From Aeromonas encheleia (lineage in GTDB: Bacteria; Pseudomonadota; Gammaproteobacteria; Enterobacterales; Aeromonadaceae), in assembly GCF_900637545.1 (NCBI RefSeq), contig NZ_LR134376.1:3305001-3369000 (forward strand): DNA of 64,000 bases. The letters are read 5' to 3'. A model generated the notes under the pieces. That model saw only the letters and a list, made by a program, of their open reading frames with translations. It was not told the origin of the DNA and did no database searches. Each line of letters starts with the position of its first letter. Position 1 is the first letter of the stretch. Below are positions 1 through 9,090 of the stretch, piece after piece. A program made the position numbers and the translations under genes.

Positions 1-1
1 C

Positions 2-1546
2 GCCATCGCCGTCCAGCTGGTGCTGACCCTGGTGGAGCCCCAATCCTCCGGCATCGGCGGTGGCTCCCTGTTGCTGGTGTGGGATGGCAAGCGGGTGAGC
101 GCGGTGGATGGTCGGGAGACCGCCCCCGCCGCGGCGACGGATCAGCTGTTTATGCGGGACGGCAAGCCGATGGCGTTCTACGACGGCGTGGTGGGCGGTC
201 GTTCGGTCGGCGTCCCAGGCACGGTGCGCGCGCTGGAGCTGGCCCATCAGCGCTATGGCAAGCTGCCCTGGGCCACGTTGTTCGAGCCGGCCATCACGCT
301 CGCCGAGCAGGGCTTCATCATCAGCCCGCGGCTGGCCACCTTGCTGCAAAAGGATCCCTACCTGGCCAAGGATCCCGACGCCCGCGCCTACTTCTATCTG
401 CCGGATGGCACCCCAAGGGCCGCCGGCAGCAGGCTCAGCAACCCGGCGCTGGCCGGGGTGCTGCAGACCCTGGCCCGGGAGGGGGCCGACGCCTTCTATC
501 GGGGGCCGCTCGCCGAGGCCATGGTGGCCAAGGTGCACCAGCACCCCACCAACCCCGGCGTGCTGGCGGCCGCGGATCTGGCCAGCTACAGCGCCAAGCT
601 GCGGGACGGCCTCTGCTTCGACTATCGCCAGAGCGAGGTGTGCGGCTTCCCGACCCCCTCCTCCGGCACCATCGCCCTGGGCCAGATCTTCGGCATGCTG
701 GAGAGCCGCGACATGGCGGCCCTCAAGCCGGTGCCCACGGCCGACGGCCGGCTGGCAGCATCAAGCGAGGCCATCCACCTCTACAGCGAGGCGGCGCGGC
801 TCGCCTTCGCCGACCGCAACCAGTATGTGGCGGACGGCGACTTCGTCGGCGTGCCGGTGCAGGGGCTGCTCGACAAAGGCTACCTCGCCGAGCGCGGCAA
901 GCTGATCGGCACCCGCTCCATGGGGATCGCCCAGCCCGGCACGCCGCCACTGGCGCTGGCCCGCGGCAAGGACGCCACCCCTGAGCTGCCCTCCACCAGC
1001 CACGTCTCCATCGTCGACAAGGCGGGGATGGCGGTCTCCATGACCAGCTCCATCGAGGATGGCTTCGGCTCGCGGCTGATGGTCAACGGCTATCTGCTCA
1101 ACAACCAGCTCACCGATTTCTCCTTCACCTCGGCGGATGCCGCCGGTCTGCCGGTGGCCAACCGGGTCGAGCCGGGCAAGCGCCCGCGCTCCTCCATGTC
1201 GCCCCTGCTGGTGTTTGACAAGCAGACCGGCGAGCTGGAGATGAGCCTCGGCTCCCCCGGCGGCTCGGCCATCATCAACTACGTGGGCAAGACGCTGCTC
1301 GGCACCCAGGACTGGGGGCTGAACCTGCAGCAGGCCATCAACCTGCCCAACTTCGGCAGCCGCAACGGCCCCACCGAGCTGGAGCAGGGGCGCACGCCCC
1401 AGGCCGTGATCGAGGGTCTCAAGGCCAGGGGACATGAGGTGCTGCTGAACGAGCAGACCTCAGGCCTGCAGGGGGTGGAGCGCAACGCCGCCGGCTGGTT
1501 TGGCGCCGCCGATCCCAGACGGGAGGGGGTGGCCAGGGGCGAGTGA
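2..1546 (+). CDS. ggt: Gamma-glutamyltransferase (5'-truncated by window edge)
   Basis: Periplasmic enzyme that hydrolyses or transfers the gamma-glutamyl group of glutathione and related compounds. The frame is open to the window edge, so the signal peptide and extreme N-terminus are missing. The first visible residues AIAVQLVLTLVEPQSSGIGG match the conserved N-terminal part of the family. The autoprocessing nucleophile threonine is visible in PSTSHVS (codon 995-997), where the precursor is cut into large and small subunits. The SPGGSAIINYVG glycine-rich loop near 1255-1290 is also present. The C-terminus is complete and of normal length. It is transcribed towards the antiporter gene but is separated from it by 372 bases and a hairpin, so it is probably a separate unit. 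Confidence 0.93.
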   Translation, partial: AIAVQLVLTLVEPQSSGIGGGSLLLVWDGKRVSAVDGRETAPAAATDQLFMRDGKPMAFYDGVVGGRSVGVPGTVRALELAHQRYGKLPWATLFEPAITLAEQGFIISPRLATLLQKDPYLAKDPDARAYFYLPDGTPRAAGSRLSNPALAGVLQTLAREGADAFYRGPLAEAMVAKVHQHPTNPGVLAAADLASYSAKLRDGLCFDYRQSEVCGFPTPSSGTIALGQIFGMLESRDMAALKPVPTADGRLAASSEAIHLYSEAARLAFADRNQYVADGDFVGVPVQGLLDKGYLAERGKLIGTRSMGIAQPGTPPLALARGKDATPELPSTSHVSIVDKAGMAVSMTSSIEDGFGSRLMVNGYLLNNQLTDFSFTSADAAGLPVANRVEPGKRPRSSMSPLLVFDKQTGELEMSLGSPGGSAIINYVGKTLLGTQDWGLNLQQAINLPNFGSRNGPTELEQGRTPQAVIEGLKARGHEVLLNEQTSGLQGVERNAAGWFGAADPRREGVARGE

Positions 1547-1565
1547 TCGCCGCAAGCTCATCACA

Positions 1566-1600
1566 GCGGAGGCGGCCAGGGTGCCGCCTCCGCACCTTGT
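1566..1600 (+). terminator. Probable ggt terminator
   Basis: An 11-bp GC-rich stem (1566-1576 with 1583-1593, loop CAGGGT) lies 20 bases after the ggt stop. The following T-tract is poor (ACCTTGT), so it may be a weak or Rho-assisted terminator. Confidence 0.5.
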
Positions 1601-1918
1601 CCGTTTGCCTCGCGTGGCGGCCCGAACAACCAATCACCGATGAATTACTCCTGCCAAGAAAAGGGCAAACATCCCGCCTTCTCCCCTCAGTTTCATTACT
1701 TATTCACATTTAATCGCAGATATGGGCATAAATGTGGATAAAGATTGCCAATTCTGCATAAATGTATTATTTTTCAACAGAAACGGCAGCGTTGTCTTCA
1801 ACACTCTGTGCTTGCTGCGGCCGACACTGTCTCTTTCGCCCCCTGCTCATTGACAGCTGCCCTCTTCGCCCCCGCGGTGATCTGGTAGCCCACTGACTGC
1901 CATTAGCGAGGTGACGAT
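1601..1918. other. Intergenic region upstream of the antiporter gene
   Basis: No convincing gene. The stretch 1660-1790 is clearly more AT-rich than its surroundings and probably holds the antiporter promoter, but no -35/-10 pair with good spacing stands out. The antiporter ribosome binding site (GAGGTGA) ends just before 1919. Confidence 0.4.
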
Positions 1919-3571
1919 ATGGACCATTCACTCCCCCTGATCACGACTCTGGTAGGCGGCCTGGTGCTCGCCTATCTGTTTGGCATGCTGGCCCAGCGCC
2001 TGCGCATCTCCCCCATGGTGGGCTACCTGGCAGCAGGCGTCGTCTGCGGCCCCTTCACCCCCGGCTATGTGGCCGATCTGAGACTCGCCCCCGAGCTGGC
2101 GGAGATCGGCGTCATCCTGCTGATGTTTGGCGTCGGCCTGCACTTCTCCCTGAAGGATCTGCTGTCCGTCAAACAGATCGCCATCCCCGGCGCCATAGTG
2201 CAGATCACCCTGGCGACCCTGCTCGGGCTCGGCCTCTCCCAGTTGCTCGGCTGGAGCATCACCGCCGGGCTGGTCTTTGGCCTGGCGCTCTCGACGGCCA
2301 GCACTGTGGTGCTGCTGCGGGCGCTGGAGAGCCGGGGCCAACTCGATACCAGGGAAGGCCGCATCGCCATTGGCTGGCTGATCGTCGAGGATCTGGTGAT
2401 GGTGCTGGCGCTGGTCCTGCTCCCCATACTGGCGAACCTGCAGACCGGAGGCGAGACCCTGACCCTGGCCCATGTGCTCCGGGATCTGGGCTTCACCCTG
2501 GCCAAGGTGGCCGCCTTCATCGCACTGATGACCATAGGGGGCCGCCGCCTCATCCCCTGGATGTTGGCCCGCACCGCCGCCACCGGCTCCCGCGAACTCT
2601 TTACCCTGGCCGTGCTCTCCTGCTCACTCGGCATCGCCTTTGGCGCCGTCAAGCTGTTCGGGGTCTCCTTCGCCCTCGGCGCCTTCTTCGCCGGCGTCGT
2701 GATGAACGGCTCGCACCTGAGCCACAAGGCGGCCAACGACACCCTGCCACTGCAGGATGCCTTCGCCGTGCTCTTCTTCGTGTCGGTGGGCATGCTGTTT
2801 GATCCCGCCGTCCTGCTGCGCGAGCCGCTGGCGGTGCTGGCGACCATCTTCGTCATCATCATCGGCAAGTCGGTGGCGGCCTTCATCATAGTGCGGCTGT
2901 TTGGCCACAGCCGACGCACCGCCCTCACCATCTCGGCCAGTCTGGCGCAGGTGGGGGAGTTCTCCTTCATCCTGATGGGGCTGGGCAGCCTGCTGGGGCT
3001 GGTGCCCGATGTGGCGCGCGACCTGGTACTGATCGGGGCCTGTTTCTCCATCATGCTCAACCCGCTGGTGTTCAATCAGGCCGAGCGCTGGTTGCGGCGC
3101 CACCCTGAGCCGCAGGCGGAAGAGGCCCCCATCCAGTGCCCCCTGCGGGGCCATGTCGTGGTGGTCGGGGCCGGCGCCATCGGCAGCCATCTGATCCGGC
3201 GCCTGCACGAGCAGGGGCAGACGATGGTGGTCATAGACAGTGACGAGAGCCTGCTCGCCCCCTGGCGCGCCCTGGGGATCAGCTGCCTGGCGGGTCAACC
3301 GACCCAGGGGGATCTGCTCGATGCGGCGCTGCCCGATGCCAGCTGGCTGCTGATCACCCTGGATGACAGCCTGCTGGCCGGCGAGGTCGCGGCCATGGCC
3401 CGTGAGCGGGGAGCCTTGCTGCAAGTGGCGGCCTGCGGCCAAGCGCCCGAGGAGGTGCATCACCTGCGCGGACGCGGCGCTCAGCACGTAGTGCAGAGTC
3501 AGGAGGAGGCGGCGCGGCGATTGTGTCAGCTGGTGATCCACTCCCTCCCCACCGAGCCGGATCCGGCCTGA
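1919..3571 (+). CDS. ybaL: YbaL-type cation:proton antiporter (CPA2/Kef family)
   Basis: Inner-membrane antiporter of the CPA2 family, predicted to exchange K+ or Na+ for H+. The 550-residue product begins SLPLITTLVGGLVLAYLFGM and keeps the family signature LAEIGVILLMFGVGLHFSLK, followed by about a dozen hydrophobic segments to around residue 395. A C-terminal Rossmann-like RCK/TrkA-N domain starts near residue 410 (GHVVVVGAGAIGSHLIRRL) and should bind nucleotide to gate transport. Length and sequence match Escherichia coli YbaL as I remember it. The start has a good Shine-Dalgarno (GAGGTGA). It stands alone and is convergent with puuB across a shared terminator. The ion specificity is inferred only. 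Confidence 0.9.
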   Translation: MDHSLPLITTLVGGLVLAYLFGMLAQRLRISPMVGYLAAGVVCGPFTPGYVADLRLAPELAEIGVILLMFGVGLHFSLKDLLSVKQIAIPGAIVQITLATLLGLGLSQLLGWSITAGLVFGLALSTASTVVLLRALESRGQLDTREGRIAIGWLIVEDLVMVLALVLLPILANLQTGGETLTLAHVLRDLGFTLAKVAAFIALMTIGGRRLIPWMLARTAATGSRELFTLAVLSCSLGIAFGAVKLFGVSFALGAFFAGVVMNGSHLSHKAANDTLPLQDAFAVLFFVSVGMLFDPAVLLREPLAVLATIFVIIIGKSVAAFIIVRLFGHSRRTALTISASLAQVGEFSFILMGLGSLLGLVPDVARDLVLIGACFSIMLNPLVFNQAERWLRRHPEPQAEEAPIQCPLRGHVVVVGAGAIGSHLIRRLHEQGQTMVVIDSDESLLAPWRALGISCLAGQPTQGDLLDAALPDASWLLITLDDSLLAGEVAAMARERGALLQVAACGQAPEEVHHLRGRGAQHVVQSQEEAARRLCQLVIHSLPTEPDPA

Positions 3572-3677
3572 CCCCTCTCGGGTGCATGCCGCGCCCCTGT
3601 CCCGTAGGGGCGAAGCATGGCAAGCGCCTGGAATACACCCCTGGCCCCAGCGCCCTCCCGCCACAAGATGAAAAAAT

Positions 3678-3708
3678 CGAGGCCACCCTGGGGTGGCCTC
3701 GTTGTTTT
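3678..3708. terminator. Bidirectional terminator between ybaL and puuB
   Basis: Near-perfect inverted repeat (3678-3688 with 3691-3701). GTTGTTTT follows on the plus strand, and the minus strand has an A/T-rich run (AAAAAAT at 3671-3677). It lies between two convergent genes. Confidence 0.85.
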
Positions 3709-3731
3709 CATCGCCTGATAGAAACCCGCGC

Positions 3732-5009
3732 TTACACCCCCAGCCGATCCCGCAGGCTGTACCAGGTGGCACCCGCCATGGTGAAGGGGATGCGGAACAG
3801 CCGGCCACCCGGGAAGGGGTAGTGAGGCAACTTGGCGAAGGCGTCGAACCGCTCGGCCTGGCCACTCAGCACTTCCGCCAGCAGCTTGCCCGCCAGATGG
3901 GTACAGGTCACGCCGTGGCCACTGTAGCCCTGCATGTAGTAGATGTTGTGGCCGATGCGGCCAAACTGCGGCAGACGGGACAGGGTCAGCAGGAAGTTGC
4001 CGGTCCAGGTGTACTCCACCTTGACGTCTTTGAGCTGGGGGAAGGTCTGCAGCATCTTGGGGATGATCAGCCGCTCTATGTCCGCCGGATCCCGCGCCCC
4101 ATAGACCACGCCGCCGCCGTAGAGCAGGCGGTGATCGCCGGTGGTGCGGTAGTAGTCGAGCAGGTAGTTGCTATCTTCCAGGCAGTAGTTCTGCGGCAGG
4201 AGGGCGCGGGCCCGCTCCTCCCCCAGCACCTCGGTGGCGATCACCTGGGTGCCGCACGGCATGCTCTTGGACGCGAGCTCGGGCACCAGGTTGCCGAGAT
4301 AGGCGTTGCCAGCCACCACCACGAAACGCGCCTTCACCGCCCCCTTGGCGGTCTTCACCAGCGCGGGCTGGCCCGGGGTGATGGCGGTGACGGCGGATTG
4401 TTCGAAGATCCTGCCCCCCTGCATGCGGATGGCCTCCGCCTCCCCCAGCGCCAGGTTGAGGGGGTGGATATGACCACCACGCTTGTCGAGCAGGCCGCCG
4501 ACGTAGCGATCGCTCGCCACCACCTCGCGGATCCCGTCCTCATCGAGCAGCTCCAGCTCGTCGTTGCCCCACTGCTGCCAGCGGGCCTGCTGGGCCTTGA
4601 GCTCGTGCAGTTGACGCTCGGTCTCGGCGGCAAAGACCCCGCCCTGCTGCAGATCGCACTGGATGTTGTAGCGCTTGATGCGCTCGCGGATGATGTCGCC
4701 CCCCTCAAACAACATGGAGCCGAGCAGCCTGGCCTGATCCGGCGGGCAATTCGCTTCTATGGTGTCGATGTCACGGCTGTAGGAGTTGACGATCTGGCCG
4801 CCGTTGCGACCGCTGGCGCCGAAGCCCACCCTGGCCGCCTCCAGCACCACCACGGAGTAGCCCTTCTCCACCAGATGCAGCGCGCTGGAGAGGCCGGTGT
4901 AACCCGCCCCTATGATGCAGACATCGCACTCCAGCTGCTCGGTCAGGGTCGGATAGGGTGCGTGTTTATTGGCGCTGGCTGCGTAGTAACTGTTTACATG
5001 TTCGGTCAT
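3732..5009 (-). CDS. puuB: Gamma-glutamylputrescine oxidoreductase
   Basis: FAD-dependent amine oxidase of the DAO family. In the Puu route it oxidises gamma-glutamylputrescine to gamma-glutamyl-gamma-aminobutyraldehyde, releasing H2O2 and ammonia. The 425-residue product has the dinucleotide-binding motif IIGAGYTGLSSALHL at about residues 31-45, followed by VVLEAARVGFGASGRNGGQ. The C-terminal YYMQGYSGHGVTCTHLAGKL also fits. It is collinear with E. coli PuuB from the first residues (MTEH..SYYAASANK) to the C-terminal SLRDRLGV. It lies 33 bases downstream of puuR on the same strand, so the two probably form an operon. The genes for the preceding and following steps, puuA and puuD, are not in the window. 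Confidence 0.94.
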   Translation of the reverse strand: MTEHVNSYYAASANKHAPYPTLTEQLECDVCIIGAGYTGLSSALHLVEKGYSVVVLEAARVGFGASGRNGGQIVNSYSRDIDTIEANCPPDQARLLGSMLFEGGDIIRERIKRYNIQCDLQQGGVFAAETERQLHELKAQQARWQQWGNDELELLDEDGIREVVASDRYVGGLLDKRGGHIHPLNLALGEAEAIRMQGGRIFEQSAVTAITPGQPALVKTAKGAVKARFVVVAGNAYLGNLVPELASKSMPCGTQVIATEVLGEERARALLPQNYCLEDSNYLLDYYRTTGDHRLLYGGGVVYGARDPADIERLIIPKMLQTFPQLKDVKVEYTWTGNFLLTLSRLPQFGRIGHNIYYMQGYSGHGVTCTHLAGKLLAEVLSGQAERFDAFAKLPHYPFPGGRLFRIPFTMAGATWYSLRDRLGV

Positions 5010-5042
5010 GATCCTTGTTTCCTTACCGGTTCTTTTCCAAAA

Positions 5043-5651
5043 CTAGAAGTTGGCCGGGGTATGGGCGCTGACGATGCGGCAGCTCTGCCCCGACGGGTTG
5101 CTGAAACTGTGGGGCTCGCCGGTGTCGATCACATAGCTGTCCCCGGCATTGAGCCGATAGGTCTGCCCGGCCAGGGTCAGCAGCACGGATCCCTCCAGTA
5201 CGGTGCCGACCTCCTCCCCCAGGTGCTTGACCTGGCCCCCGGTGTCCGTGCCGGGGGCGTAGGTCTCCAGCATGAAGCCGAGCTGGCGGCGGTTGTTGCC
5301 GTTGTGCACCAGCTTCATTGAGACCCCCTGGCTACCCAGCTCGATCAGCTGCTCGGCCTTGATCACCACGCTCGGCGTCCTCTCCTCCTCGGCGAAGAAG
5401 CGCGACAGCGGCAGCTCGTAGACGCTGAGCAACTTCTGCAGCGAGGCCACCGACGGGCTCACCTTGTTCTGCTCTATCATGCAGATGGCGCCGTGGGTCA
5501 GCCCGCTCAGCTCGGCGACCCGACGCTGGGAGAGCCCGAGGCGGCGGCGGGTGGTGGCGAGCCGCTCCCCCATGCTTTTATCCATCCCTTTGCCCGTCAA
5601 GGGGTTATCCGTCATGGCCTGCCACTGGGCCTCTCCTTGTGGTTGCTGCAT
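5043..5651 (-). CDS. puuR: PuuR-type putrescine-responsive repressor (XRE-cupin)
   Basis: Transcription factor expected to repress the putrescine genes until putrescine is available. Residues about 28-82 form an XRE helix-turn-helix (RRLGLSQRRVAELSGLTHG). Residues about 120-195 form a cupin sensor domain with the PuuR-like motifs GSQGVSMKLVHNGN and GEEVGTVLEG. The C-terminus (RIVSAHTPANF) matches E. coli PuuR. The chosen ATG at 5651 has a strong GGGAGGTG ribosome site. A second ATG at 5615 would give a product nearer to the E. coli length but has a weaker site. It is first in a leftward unit with puuB and divergent from gabD. The shared upstream region holds candidate operators. Confidence 0.92.
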   Translation of the reverse strand: MQQPQGEAQWQAMTDNPLTGKGMDKSMGERLATTRRRLGLSQRRVAELSGLTHGAICMIEQNKVSPSVASLQKLLSVYELPLSRFFAEEERTPSVVIKAEQLIELGSQGVSMKLVHNGNNRRQLGFMLETYAPGTDTGGQVKHLGEEVGTVLEGSVLLTLAGQTYRLNAGDSYVIDTGEPHSFSNPSGQSCRIVSAHTPANF

Positions 5652-5737
5652 CGCCCACCTCCCTGTGTGCTTGTGTAGGTGCCTGCCTAAGTCCTGTGAG
5701 CCATCTGGTTAAAATAGCGGACCAACTCCACCGCAGT

Positions 5738-5778
5738 GTTCGTTATCCTGCACAACCAGGCCGTTCATTATTTTGCAC
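5738..5778. promoter_or_regulatory. Paired direct repeats, candidate PuuR operators
   Basis: GTTCGTTATCCTGCAC (5738-5753) and GTTCATTATTTTGCAC (5763-5778) agree at 13 of 16 positions and start 25 bases apart in the same orientation. The reverse complement of the second (GTGCAAAATAATGAAC) resembles the E. coli PuuR box as I remember it (AAAATATAATGAACA). They sit in the divergent puuR/gabD region, where an autoregulated PuuR should bind. The rest of 5652-5972 shows an AT-rich segment (5850-5935) that may contain the gabD promoter. Confidence 0.5.
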
Positions 5779-5972
5779 ACCTGAGTCCATGAAATCCGAT
5801 AGAATTGCCCTGACAGCTCCATTTCTAGCATGTGACGGCCGCTTTACTCAAATATATTTAACACTTGAAAAACATTTCGGCTCAATTTATGGTCGTTACG
5901 TGCTTATTATTCTATACGGTGGCACCGTCGGATGAGTTGGCCACCCGGACCCACAATCGAGGCTTCCTATCT

Positions 5973-7451
5973 ATGTCAGCATCGTCAGCATCACAACCCG
6001 CTCAGGCTCACGCCTTGCTCAAATCCCTTGCCTATATAGATGGTCACTGGTGCGAGGCCCATGACGGGCGCCAGTTCGCGGTGCTCAACCCGGCCACGGG
6101 TGAGATCATCACCCAGGTGCCCGACATGGGCGAGGCCGACACCCGTCGCGCCATCGAGGCGGCGCACGGCGCCCAGCCCGCCTGGGCGGCCCTCACCGCC
6201 AAGGAGCGCAGCACCAGGCTCTATGCCTGGTTCGAGCTCATCATGGCCAACCAGACCGAGCTCGCCCGCATCATGACCCGCGAGCAGGGCAAGCCGCTCG
6301 CCGAGGCCAAGGGCGAGGTGGCCTACGGTGCCAGCTTCATCCAGTGGTTCGCGGAAGAGGGCAAGCGCGCCTATGGCCGCACCATCCCGGGCTTCTCCGG
6401 GGATAGGCGCCTCGCGACCATCAAGCAGCCGGTGGGCGTGGTGGCCGCCATCACCCCCTGGAACTTCCCCATCGCCATGATCACCCGCAAGGCGGGCCCG
6501 GCCCTGGCGGCCGGCTGCACCATCGTCATCAAACCCGCCGCCGAGACCCCGCTCTGCGCGCTGGCGTTGGCGGTGTTGGCCGAGCAGGCGGGCATTCCGG
6601 CCGGGGTCATCAACATCATCACCTCCCATCAGGCCTCGGTCGTGGGCGACGAGCTGTGCCGCAACCCCAAGGTGCGCAAGCTCTCCTTCACCGGCTCCAC
6701 CCGCATCGGCAAGCTGCTGATGCGCCAGTGCGCCGACACCATGAAGCGGCTGTCGCTGGAGCTCGGTGGCAACGCCCCCTTCATCGTGTTTGACGATGCG
6801 GATCTCGACGCCGCCGTCGCGGGTGCGCTCGCCTCCAAGTACCGCAACGCGGGCCAGACCTGCGTCTGCGCCAACCGCATCCTGGTGCAGGCCGGCGTCT
6901 ACGACGCCTTCGCCGACAAGCTGGCCAGCGCCGTGCGCGCCTTCAAGGTCGGGGATGGCATGAGCGAGGGCACGCAAATCGGCCCGCTCATCAATCCCGC
7001 CGCCGCCAGTAAGGTGGCCGAGCTGGTCAATCAGTCCATCACCGCCGGCGCTTGTGTGCTGGTGGGGGGTGAGCCCCATCCCGCCGGCCCGCTGTTCTAC
7101 CACCCCACCATCCTGACCGAGGTGGCGCAGGACAACCCCATCTTGCAGGAGGAGATCTTCGGCCCCGTGGCCCCGCTGGTGCGCTTCGAGACCGAGGCCG
7201 AGGCCATCGCCATGGCCAACGACACCCCCTACGGGCTCGCCGCCTACTTCTATGGCCGGGACATTGCCCGGGTGTGGCGGGTCGCCGAGCGGCTGGAATA
7301 CGGCATGGTCGGCATCAACGAGGGGATCATCTCCACCGAGCTGGCGCCCTTTGGCGGCATCAAGGAGTCGGGCCTTGGCCGCGAAGGGGCCAGCGAGGGC
7401 CTGGAAGAGTACCTGGAGACCAAATATCTCTGCTTCGGCTCGATTGCATAA
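5973..7451 (+). CDS. gabD: NAD(P)-dependent succinate-semialdehyde dehydrogenase
   Basis: Cytosolic aldehyde dehydrogenase converting succinic semialdehyde to succinate, the last step of GABA breakdown. The 492-residue product has the ALDH core: AAITPWNFPIAMITRKAGPALAAGC, the catalytic glutamate in LSLELGGNAPF and the catalytic cysteine in NAGQTCVCANR. FGGIKESGLGREG lies near the C-terminus. Residues resemble E. coli GabD more closely than PuuC, although PuuC would be the expected aldehyde dehydrogenase of a puu cluster. It might therefore also act on gamma-glutamyl-aminobutyraldehyde. The ATG at 5973 follows CGAGG; an in-frame ATG at 5865 would add an AT-rich extension unlike the family. Confidence 0.9.
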   Translation: MSASSASQPAQAHALLKSLAYIDGHWCEAHDGRQFAVLNPATGEIITQVPDMGEADTRRAIEAAHGAQPAWAALTAKERSTRLYAWFELIMANQTELARIMTREQGKPLAEAKGEVAYGASFIQWFAEEGKRAYGRTIPGFSGDRRLATIKQPVGVVAAITPWNFPIAMITRKAGPALAAGCTIVIKPAAETPLCALALAVLAEQAGIPAGVINIITSHQASVVGDELCRNPKVRKLSFTGSTRIGKLLMRQCADTMKRLSLELGGNAPFIVFDDADLDAAVAGALASKYRNAGQTCVCANRILVQAGVYDAFADKLASAVRAFKVGDGMSEGTQIGPLINPAAASKVAELVNQSITAGACVLVGGEPHPAGPLFYHPTILTEVAQDNPILQEEIFGPVAPLVRFETEAEAIAMANDTPYGLAAYFYGRDIARVWRVAERLEYGMVGINEGIISTELAPFGGIKESGLGREGASEGLEEYLETKYLCFGSIA

Positions 7452-7599
7452 AAATACATTTATTGTAATTATTAATTCTTTAATGACAGGGGTGTCTCGA
7501 ATCGACCACCCCATGACATCACCACAAGGAGAGGGTCAGCAGCCAGGCTGCCGGCCCATCACAGTGAATTGAGGGGCTAGCCCCAGAGGGAGAATAGAG

Positions 7600-8880
7600 A
7601 TGAGTAACCAATCCTGGCAGGCCCGCCGTGAAGCCGCCGTGGTACAGGGAGTCGGCACCCTGCTGCCGGTCTTTATCGAGCGGGCGCAGAACGCCGAGCT
7701 GTGGGACGTGGAGGGCAATCGTTACATCGACTTCGCCTCCGGCATAGCGGTGCTCAACACCGGCCACAACCATCCCAAGGTGCTCGCCGCCGTGCGCGAG
7801 CAGCTCGAGAAGTTCAGCCACACCTGCTTCCAGGTCACCCCCTACGCCGGCTACATCGAGCTGGCGGAGAAGCTGAATGCCCTGGTGCCCGGCCCCACCC
7901 CCAAGCGCACCCTGTTCCTCTCCACCGGCGCCGAGGCGGTGGAGAACGCCATCAAGATCGCTCGTGCCCACACCGGCCGCAGCGGCACCATCGCCTTCAA
8001 GGGCGGCTTCCATGGCCGCACCATGATGGGGATGGCGCTCACCGGCAAGGTGGTGCCCTACAAGACCGGCTTCGGCCCCTTCCCGGGCGAGGTCTATCAC
8101 CTGCCCTTCCCGGCCGATTATCTGGGGGTGAGCGAGGCCGAGGCCCTGGCGGCGCTGGATCTCTGCTTCAGCTCGGACATTGAGCCGGCCCGGGTGGCCG
8201 CCATCATCCTGGAGCCAGTGCAGGGGGAAGGAGGCTTCTACGTCGCCTCCATGAGCTTCATGCAGAGCCTGCGCAAGATCTGCGATCAGCACGGCATAGT
8301 GCTCATCTGTGACGAGATCCAGACCGGCTTCTGCCGCACCGGCAAGACCTTCGCCACCGAATACAGCGGCATAGAGCCGGACATCATGACGCTCGCCAAG
8401 AGCCTGGCGGGCGGCTTCCCGCTCTCGGCCGTGGTGGGCAAGAGCGACATCATGAACGCCGCCAAACCCGGTGGTCTGGGCGGCACCTATGCCGGCTCCC
8501 CCATCGCCTGCGCCGCCGCCCTGGCGGTGCTGGAGGTCATCGAGGAGGAGCAGCTCAACCTGAAGGCCCAGACCCAGGGCGAGCAGATCAAGGCCCGCCT
8601 GCACCGCCTGGCGGAGCGCTTCGACTGCATCGGCGACATCCGCGGCCCCGGCGCCATGGTGGCCATGGAACTGGTCAAGGGACGGGATGCCACTAAACCT
8701 GACCCGGATCTCACCAAGCGGCTGGTGGCCGAGGCGGGCAAACAGGGGCTGGTGTTGCTGGCCTGCGGCGTGCGCGCCAACGTCATCCGCTTCCTGGCCC
8801 CCCTCACCGCCCCCCCGGCCCTGATCGACGAGGGGCTGGACCTGCTGGAGCAGGCGCTGGCCGCCGCCAGTCAGGGCTAG
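7600..8880 (+). CDS. gabT: 4-aminobutyrate aminotransferase (GabT/PuuE type)
   Basis: PLP-dependent class III aminotransferase moving the amino group of GABA to 2-oxoglutarate to give succinic semialdehyde, the substrate of the upstream dehydrogenase. The 426-residue product has STGAEAVENAIKIARAHTGR, GGFHGRT, the PLP-contacting DEIQTGFCRTGK and the Schiff-base lysine in AKSLAGGFPLS. GGLGGTYAGSPIACAAALAVLE also fits. It is about equally close to E. coli GabT and PuuE; the stretch FKGGFHGRT and ALTGKVVPYKTGFGPFPG recalls PuuE, as does the context. It lies 148 bases after gabD on the same strand, with GGGAG before the ATG. Confidence 0.92.
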   Translation: MSNQSWQARREAAVVQGVGTLLPVFIERAQNAELWDVEGNRYIDFASGIAVLNTGHNHPKVLAAVREQLEKFSHTCFQVTPYAGYIELAEKLNALVPGPTPKRTLFLSTGAEAVENAIKIARAHTGRSGTIAFKGGFHGRTMMGMALTGKVVPYKTGFGPFPGEVYHLPFPADYLGVSEAEALAALDLCFSSDIEPARVAAIILEPVQGEGGFYVASMSFMQSLRKICDQHGIVLICDEIQTGFCRTGKTFATEYSGIEPDIMTLAKSLAGGFPLSAVVGKSDIMNAAKPGGLGGTYAGSPIACAAALAVLEVIEEEQLNLKAQTQGEQIKARLHRLAERFDCIGDIRGPGAMVAMELVKGRDATKPDPDLTKRLVAEAGKQGLVLLACGVRANVIRFLAPLTAPPALIDEGLDLLEQALAAASQG

Positions 8881-8927
8881 CGCCCGGATCTGCCCACCCG
8901 CACGAAGGATATCGTCAGATAACTGCA

Positions 8928-9058
8928 GGCCGTCCATCGCGGACGGCCGCCATATACGGTATCATCGCGCCCCTAAAAAATGATGGCAGGAGCAGTTGGC
9001 TCCCTCTGTGACGCATCACGCCGTCATGGAGCCCGTCTCCCTGCTCGGCAGGCGGGCT
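8928..9058 (+). promoter_or_regulatory. Hairpins in the leader of the first PuuP gene
   Basis: Two GC-rich inverted repeats lie between gabT and the first permease gene: 8928-8935 with 8941-8948, and GAGCCCG/CGGGCTC at about 9032-9058. Neither has a T-tract, so they look more like mRNA structure than terminators. A short frame (8980-9078, 32 codons) runs through the region but has no ribosome site. Confidence 0.35.
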
Positions 9059-9090
9059 CTTCACCACTGCATTCTTAGGAGACAGGCCCC

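Noticed and set aside
7519-8937. Long open frame antisense to the aminotransferase
   Set aside because: Same composition effect; the plus-strand aminotransferase is unambiguous.
8980-9078. 32-codon frame before the first puuP, as a second leader peptide
   Set aside because: No ribosome site, and no stop-to-start contact with the permease (12-base gap). Only weak support compared with the leader of the second copy.
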